Positions 56,247-64,000 of a DNA stretch of 64,000 nt are shown here, piece after piece. This DNA comes from Maea johnstoni. Its lineage: Eukaryota > Annelida > Polychaeta > Spionida > Magelonidae. A program made the translations under genes and the position numbers. The notes below the pieces were generated by a model, which worked only from the letters and a program-made list of their open reading frames with translations, ran no database searches and was not told the origin of the DNA. The stretch spans positions 22,466,717-22,530,716 of the forward strand of contig OZ012700.1 of NCBI GenBank assembly GCA_963942565.1, given 5' to 3'. Position 1 is the first letter of the stretch. Each line of letters begins with the position of its first letter.

Positions 56247-56451
56247 TTAACCCTTCCAATGCTGAGGCTATTTTTGTACAAAGCACAAGGATGCAAATAT
56301 TCTTGAAAACTAACTAAACACTCATGTTGGTATTCATTGGATAGCTCTCGCGGTGAAGATGAGTACCCATGTGTAAGGGATTCAGTCATTTTTCAGTTTT
56401 TTTGCATTCTTTTGTATTGGCCAAATTAGCAACCAGCAGCATAAGGGTTAA
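56247..56451 (-). mobile_element. piggyBac-like TTAA MITE, copy 8 (inverted)
   Basis: TTAACCCTTCCAATGCTGAG start and cagcataagggttaa end on the plus strand. Confidence 0.8.
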
Positions 56452-56475
56452 ATATCAAGATATTTCCGGCTTAAT

Positions 56476-56600
56476 GGCCTGACTGTTATAGTTGTCTCTT
56501 GTTTTAAAGGAACACACTGCCCATTCACAGCAACCCACTGCTGTGGTTCCTCTGGCTCTGGACCTGAAGTGTGGTGTACCTGGTCTAAGTGTGACTTAAT
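56476..56600 (-). pseudogene. relic of a third zinc-finger gene tail
   Basis: The minus strand reads a tail with HTSGPEPEEPQQWVAVNGQ and CVPLKQE, matching the shared C-terminal tail of zinc-finger proteins A and B (EPQQWVV, CVPIK). No fingers precede it (plus coordinates above 56,600), so only the tail exon end survives. It shows the family once had at least a third local member. Confidence 0.8.
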
Positions 56601-56814
56601 TCATATCCTAAGTCAACACCACCAGGCACAGGACAGGCAGCGATGAGTCAAGCACTTCAGTTACTGCACAGATTGGGTCCTGACCAGACGCACTCTGCTG
56701 CCGCTCCTGCGCTACACGCTGGCTGCAGCTCAGGCAGGCCAGTCCTTTCAATAGACTTGACTGGTGTGTCTGTGCTGTTGCTAGCATGTTGGGGGGAGTA
56801 TATATGTGTGTATG

Positions 56815-57555
<741 letters not shown>

Positions 57556-57559
57556 GCAA

Positions 57560-59180
57560 AATAAAGAATAAATAGAAAATGAATGAATAAATAAAAGGAT
57601 ATCTATATCTATCTATATCTATAATATAATATCTATGAATAGAAATAGAAAATGAATGAATAAATAAAAGGATAGAAAGCCTCAGTCTGTGATTTGGGAA
57701 AGCCTTCTGTAAATAACCTCAGTTACAAAATAAAATGCATGTGAAGAGAGATTCTCTGCAGGGAATTTGGGGGTAGAGAAAGGGAGTATCAAAGGAGAAT
57801 ACTATCAGGCTAGGATGATTAAATGATAGCGAGCAGTAGAATGATTGTACATAGGTTTGGGTGTATGTTGGCACATGTGCAGGTGTGTATATATGTTATA
57901 GATGTGTTATGTATGGGTGTATGTGTGTTTATATAGGGATACAATAGTAGAGTGTCTAGGAATACACCTTTTCCTGCATAGTTGTACAAAGGAACCTAGA
58001 TATCAGTATATTTAGATGATGAACCAAGGCTGGGAAAACTGCGTTTTTAATTTGGGAGCTCCAGAGATACAGACAAATAGAAAGAAAATTAATAAATGGC
58101 AATCAGACATGCAGTGAAATACCAGATAAGTGGCAAAACATATGAGAATACAGCAAAATTAGCTCAGTAGGAGTCAGGGTTGACCAGGAAAGGCCTTGCC
58201 CACCTAAACTTTTAGCAGCATGAACAGGGAATACTTGGTATGGTTGAGGGTTACTTTCTTGCAAAACCCAGCCTCTCAGTGTAAGAATGGTGCAGGTGCC
58301 GATGACTTTGAAAGTTTAGGTTTCAGGATCAGATTACTGGCTATACTGCAATAAATCTGTAGCGTGATGACCCTACCAGTCCCAATGTGTAACAAGGTAT
58401 AAAATAATAAACCTGTGGATGTTTGTGTAGCCAGTTTAGTCAATAGCATCAAAAGAACCAGCTGGGTTTGGGAAAATTCTTTATACTGTTTGTTTCACCC
58501 CACTAATAAAATACAGTTCTGGAACCTTGTGAGATTTGCCTGCAAATCTTAGTGCCTTTCCATGGCAAAAGGAAATAATGAGATGCAATTATAGTCCTTA
58601 AATGATTTTTAAAAAGGGATAAGATAGTGCCTCTGCAGGTCACTTCAAGCTAAGCAAATGAGGAGTGCAATGTTGAGCCAGAGAGAGGCATTAAGACGGT
58701 TAGTCTATTTTCATTAGTTTTGTATGGCACATTCCTGGAATTCGATACAAACAGTGTGAGCACATAATATCTTGTTAGCTGATAGTGAATGAATGAATAA
58801 AGAGCAACTGAAACAATGATAATAATAGCAATAATATTGATGATAAAAAGAAAATTAAAAAAAAGAAAAAAAAGAATAAAATTAAAAAGAAAATCAAACA
58901 AACAAAAAATAAAAATTGCTGGAAGCAAACGTGGATGACATATCCACGTTTGGTGGTAGGATATGGCTGTGCATCATATTTAGTGGGAGAATGATGTGGG
59001 ATGTTAATGGATACCTCCCACTCCTATGCTACTGCTTTATTCTTTTAAAAATGTGGCTGGTGCACATAATACGTGGTTGGTGGGGATACAATGATTACAA
59101 TCCCCTACAATAGTCATATATAACCTGTGTCACATGGTAAAAAGGAAAGTATAATATACATAGAATTTGTGTTATGCAAA
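57560..59180. other. intergenic stretch with simple repeats
   Basis: It holds a ~65-bp duplication (aaatgaatgaataaataaaa at 57,577 and 57,649), a GT-rich tract near 57,880-57,935 and an A-rich tract at 58,845-58,915. No host gene is recognised. Confidence 0.6.
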
Positions 59181-59954
59181 CTGCTGAAACCCGAGGCCAC
59201 AGCAAAGAAAAAAAAATCATCAACTAACACAATGCTGATAGCAGCAATGAAAACTTGCTGATGCTGCTCAGCGTGCAAATCATAAACCAGCTGCACAATT
59301 TAAGATGTAGGGATGTAGGGAAAATGAGAAGAAGGAAAGCTCCATAACTCAGTTACATGGGGTAACGAGGCTAAGAAAGATGCCCGAAAAAAGGCAATTA
59401 CAAATTAAAGAAGACAAAACAGAAAGAAGAAAAAATGGGATGGCCAAACCCCAGAATGGATGGCTCAGGTGATGGGAATGATGATGGGGCAGTCTTATCA
59501 TGGAATGGGTATGCGGGGCCGAGGTCAAGGAAGGGGGCGTGGGGAATACTCACGATAGTCCACATATCAGTGTCCGCTGGCACAGGGATTGTGCTATACC
59601 TGCCAATACCCAGAACACAAGTCAAGAAACTGTCCCAAGAATGAAGCTACGCCATCACATGAGTAGATAACTTAGGTTCAAATGGCTTATATATCTAAAT
59701 CATAAGCATTAGTTAAAAGGTGTATATGCATGACCACTTCTATTGTTCTTAATTCAATTAGAACAATGTGCAGTATAATGTGTAATGATAGAAGAAATAA
59801 GACTTATAATGTTGATAATTATATAGCCCACTCCAATAGCACCAGGGTAAACTACTTTAAGTACTAGTGATGTATATTATTAACTTTGTTTGTAGAAAGG
59901 TGTGTCTTTTTCCTGCATTCCTGGGACACTGATTCCTTAGTGGGCTTCCCCACG

Positions 59955-60145
59955 TGGGAGGCAGGGGAGAGACTTACCTTGCAATCAACCTAGGAAGGGT
60001 TCTATAGTATCACTATTGCATCCCTTCTTACAGGTTCCGGATTGGGTATTGTACACTGCCTTTGATCCAGTGGCAGTTTCACAGACACTAAACACTGTTT
60101 CCTGGGTTGATTGTGAGGGAAGGTCTCTCCCCACAACGTCTCCTA
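59955..60145. repeat. ~40-bp inverted repeat (stem-loop)
   Basis: ggcaggggagagacttacct with gcaatcaacctagg pairs imperfectly with cctgggttgattgtgaggga and aggtctctcccc, around a ~100-bp loop. It lies inside the retroelement fossil, between its gag-like and RT-like parts. Confidence 0.6.
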
Positions 60146-60909
60146 CAGTAGATAGCAAACCTGTAACCCTTAACTGATTTATGGGAGATAGAGGGCGTCA
60201 ATTGGTATAAGTCAATGGGATCCCTTGACTTCTGAGACCCTAATAGCATTGTAGTGGGGCAGCTACATGCTAATCTGAAGAATTGAGGGATTCTATGTCA
60301 GGAGTTCAATGACCCTTAGTCAAAGTAATTGATGAAATGGATTAGGGAGGGAATAAATGTCTTTGGTTTTTCAAAAGATTTAAGGGCAACCTAAAGGATC
60401 ATGTATATTTTGCACCACCTAGTATATATTTGGAAAACCATGCTTCATGTGAACAGTCAAAAGATAAGATAGCCAGACAATTAAAAGACTTGCTGGGGAA
60501 AGTGGGGGAGGTACAACCACCATGGCTTGTTATGCCATTAGTGATGGTTAAGGGTTCCGCAACAGACACTCTGTTATGATGAATGGTACCTTAGCCTTCC
60601 TGAGTGATGACAGATTTTCCTTAGACACACTGAAACACCTTCTTGGCATTTTGCGACCCAACTGTCATATTGCAAGTAGTAATGTAGAATTTGCTTATGA
60701 TGCCATATTTATTACCCCACAGTCTAGAATATGTTTGGTATACAATTTGGAGGCTGGTTTATTGTGTATCATTGCCTTTGGGTGGAGTCAGTTGCCACTA
60801 ATCTACCAAATATTGGTACGCTGATAACACATTTTCATAGAGCTAAAAATATAATCAACGCACAGTTTCTAGATGGCAGCTGCGTGGGGCCTTCCAATCT
60901 TGTAAGATG

Positions 60910-61095
60910 TAATTCTTCTATTGAGTCTACGCACCCGTGGCTTGTGAGTAAGTTGCAAGTGACTTGTATTGGGGTTAGGCGGTGGTTTTCACTCCTGAGT
61001 ACTCCTGTTTCCTCCACCAGTTATAACTGGCCAGTCAAGACTTAGCTGCAAAATGAAAGAAAAAGTGACAGAAAACGAAATTCCAAATTGCATTG
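60910..61095 (+). repeat. SINE body inserted in the retroelement fossil
   Basis: ggcggtggttttcactcctg, actcctgtttcctccacca and the tail aaaaagtgacag..aaattccaaatt match the SINE at 30,950-31,085. No tRNA head is visible here. Confidence 0.6.
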
Positions 61096-62252
61096 ATACA
61101 ACAGGAATGTCTTCGTTTTATGAGGGTCCAACACTCACAGCCTGGGTTCCACCTTTGCCCTAAATAAGTTACAACAAAAGTGGATAAACACTTTTGGTTA
61201 CAATGGTACTTGTAGGTCTTGAGGTCCATTGTTACAAGAGATGTTTTGCAATCATGAATAAAAAACAAAAAAAAACAATAGAAAAAAAAACAAACTTACT
61301 TGCCTCACTTCGAAATATGATCCTATGCATACAAGAAGTGACAATCAAACTGATCCAGAAATTCATGGGAAAACGTGTTTCATTTATGTTATGTGTGCCC
61401 GGTGCAAAACTTTATGTTCAAGCAATGGCATGGGCTATGATCAAAGCCTTACTTTCATCTCAATTTATCAAAATTGAGGGGGCACTTCAGGAAAAAATTG
61501 AGTATTGGAAATTTATTGATGATTGCTCAAACTGGATGCCCTAGAAGAAGGCACTGCTGGCTCCACTTGCATGATTAGAGGGTTGATGTTTACACAGATA
61601 TTAGGATTTTCTTAAAAGCATGGCAAAGGGAGGGTGCAAAAGACCCATTACTAACATGGTTCTTAAATCATTGTTTCAAACAAATATCTCCCTCAATTGC
61701 GAACTTAAGCTCTTGTATATACCAGACAGCCCTAAAAGTCCATTACCACACCACTCCTTTCCATTACAATCTTTAGGGGTACAAATATTCTCCCAGAATT
61801 TGACACAAACTGAGAATTACAACTGCTTCGCACTTTCTGCATGGTAGATTTTGTGCTATCATTCCTATTATATGAAAGCTGTTGCCCACTGAAGGTTACT
61901 TTGATAATACCAAAACTTTATCCTTTACCAGCATGGTGGCCTGGCCTAATGGTACAGGTATAGCAGATTACATGTGTTGCAAAAGCAGATCTAGGCCATA
62001 CCCCCGGAAACCTCAACATCAAAAAAGTACCGCCACTTGACAAAAATACATGATATGGATATGATACCTTTGAAACATGCTGTAAATAAAGATACACATA
62101 ACTTTTGAAGCTTTAGGGGGAATATTTATAGATTGCAGAAAAATTGCAAATTGAGTTATTTCTGAGATATATGAACCAAATCCTGGGGGCAGGTTCACCT
62201 AGAGACATGTGCGTCTACCTTGCATGGAAGGACAGTCTAGGCAAGACAGCTA

Positions 62253-62442
62253 CTGTATAACTGGTTTATTTAGTGGGCATATTAATTCAGCTATAATAGC
62301 GCACAGCAAATGTCACCTAAATTTGCTTCAGCTATATTATGACCTTAAGTGTAACTAAGACAATGGTTAAATGTTGCACAATAATGTTATACTGAAGCTA
62401 CAGCACAAAATATTTGAGACTCCATATTGAAGTGTTATACAG
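62253..62442. mobile_element. TA-flanked CTGTATA MITE inside the fossil
   Basis: CTGTATAACTGG start and (reverse complement) CTGTATAACAC end, with TA duplications at 62,251-62,252 and 62,443-62,444. 190 bp. Confidence 0.65.
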
Positions 62443-63384
62443 TATTGATGCACCAGTTGCCTTGCTATGGCAGACAGGACGCCACAATGTAAATGCCCCA
62501 GACGTTTAGCTTATAGGACAGTGACTGCTAAACTCTCACAACTGAAGTTTACATTCAGCACACAAGGCATGCCCAACCAATGGAATCATACCTCAATCGA
62601 TGGCTATCCGGTGATGTCATTCAAGGTGAATATTTATCTCCACCAAATGACAATAGAACAGAGTAAGAGACATTCTAGCCCAATGCAAGCTATACCTCTC
62701 TTGCCGTTGAATTAAGGATAGTAGGCATGTATATTGATAGACAGCTAGAAAAAGTTTCAAAACCAGAGAAATGTTTCATGCTTGCTAGAGACTGTGCTCT
62801 ATTTACACATGTTTTTGGTGAAGACAGGGCACATGATGTAGGCCAGTTACTCACCGAGGGGATGAAAATATTGCCCAAGTTTTATTCACCATACCTGGAG
62901 TATGAATGTCTGAGGTTCCATCTAGACACATTAGCAAACAACGAGGGTGAACACCCCATAGCTTGCAGAGAGGGTGTGCAATAATAGTCAAAGATGCCCA
63001 ATTGCAATCAGGGGGTAATGTCTCTGCAGTACTGCAACATGTGGGTTGGACATCAGGGTGGTCGGCACACTACTACACAATCAAAACAAATTGACAAAAC
63101 AATGGGTGTAGCCTTAGCTATTGCCCAAGATGCATCCCTCACTGGCACAGGTTTTACTGATGTAACACAACTGGGTAAAGCATTCCTTTAGCATTTGGGG
63201 TCTGAAAAGCAGTAATGTGCATCTTTATACTTGATTATTATATACGTCACGTGAAGATTCTTGATTCTGATTGGTCAAGGGCCATGGATTAATTGTCATG
63301 ATTTCCTCACTACTTAGTGACAGGCTGTTGTGTGCTGCACAGCTCGTGATGGTGAAACTAGGTCAATGCTCGATTCGCATGCGT

Positions 63385-63951
63385 GGTACACATTGATACT
63401 TTCTGAATTCATTTTTTCTCAATTGCCTAGAATAAACACATTTGTTAAGGGTATGACTAATAATGACTTTATGATATGAAAGACTGAATGAAATAAATAC
63501 ATATGATTGATATGAAATATATGTTTTGTTGGTATTTATTAATAAAGAGGAGTTGAGGGGAACCCAGTGCAATAAATTGTAGGATACTGATGGTACACAT
63601 TGATACTTTCTGAATTCATTTTTTCTCAATTGCATAGAATAAACACATTTGTTAAGGGTATGACTAATAATGACTTTATGATATGAAAGACTGAATGAAA
63701 TAAATACATATGATTGATATGAAATATATGTTTTTTTGTTTTTTTTTAATAAAGAGGAGTTGCAGAGACATTTGATATGAAATATATGTTTTGTTGGTAT
63801 TTATTAATAAAGAGGAGTTGAGGGGAACCCAGTGTAATAAATTGTAGGGTACTGATGGTACACATTGATACATTCTGAATTCATTTTTTCTCAATTGCAT
63901 AGAATAAACACATTTGAACCATGAGAAGTATAGATATGTTAAAATATACAT
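63385..63951. repeat. ~212-bp tandem repeat, about 2.7 copies
   Basis: cattgatactttctgaattc recurs at ~63,390, 63,599 and (with one change) 63,862, with aataaagaggagttg between. It starts ~200 bp after the last piece of the retroelement fossil. I cannot tell whether it belongs to that element. Confidence 0.75.
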
Positions 63952-64000
63952 ATTTTATCTTGCTCCACGACGAGGCTTCCCTGGTAGACCTACAAGTCCG

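Larger units (their letters stand above)
59200..63200 (+). mobile_element. fossil tyrosine-recombinase (DIRS-like) retroelement
   Basis: Pieces appear in the order expected of a YR retroelement. First is a gag-like, Gly/Arg/Met-rich stretch ending in a CX2CX4HX4C zinc knuckle (about 59,430-59,650). Next come reverse-transcriptase-like segments (about 60,580-61,050 and 61,290-61,550), a possible RNase H-region piece (about 61,620-61,860), and a tyrosine-recombinase-like segment (about 62,460-62,990). It is clearly broken, by roughly ten or more changes, and is also interrupted by a SINE body and a TA-type MITE, so it is old. The boundaries and terminal repeats could not be fixed, and DIRS versus Ngaro is not decided. 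Confidence 0.6.

Overview
The window is metazoan nuclear DNA: GT-AG introns, long AT-rich intergenic stretches, many DNA-transposon MITEs, minisatellites and tandem C2H2 zinc-finger genes. The MSH6 product resembles vertebrate MSH6 closely. With the TTAA/TA/hAT MITEs, a tRNA-headed SINE and a tyrosine-recombinase retroelement fossil, this suggests an invertebrate deuterostome. A lancelet is my best guess, but the sequence does not prove it.

Region 1-20,551 (+) holds the 3' half of the mismatch-repair gene MSH6: 11 exons, 428 codons plus stop, with all ATPase motifs. Its introns are unusual because exon edges have been copied into them. Two decayed copies of the start of the second visible exon lie in the intron before it. 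The Walker A exon has a minisatellite carrying acceptor-like sequence on its 5' side. On its 3' side is an array of twenty 115-bp units, each copying the last 30+ coding bases plus the splice donor. The other introns carry nested hAT, Harbinger-like, TTAA- and TA-type MITEs and (TA)n tracts.

Region 22.4-29.4 kb is a non-coding inverted repeat of about 6.9 kb. Each arm has a unique end plus about three 0.83-kb units. The units carry alternating DR4 and DR5 pairs of AGGTCA-type half sites. Region 30.2-31.1 kb is a SINE whose tRNA-like head (A box) has been multiplied about 11 times.

Two paralogous C2H2 zinc-finger genes lie head to head, one on the minus strand (36.3-39.5 kb, 35 finger units) and one on the plus strand (50.4-52.1 kb, 19 finger units). 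They share a C-terminal tail with QQWVV and IKxE motifs. A third tail survives as a relic at 56.5 kb. Between the two genes are a split 70-bp array, a foldback MITE, a 2.8-kb nested inverted-repeat transposon with a 7-bp target duplication, one orphan exon-like segment, and another foldback.

Region 53.6-54.3 kb is a LINE 3' end. Region 57.0-57.5 kb is a ~58-bp minisatellite. Region ~59.2-63.2 kb is a badly decayed tyrosine-recombinase (DIRS-like) retroelement fossil, and 63.4-63.95 kb is a ~212-bp tandem repeat. No tRNA, rRNA or CRISPR is supported.
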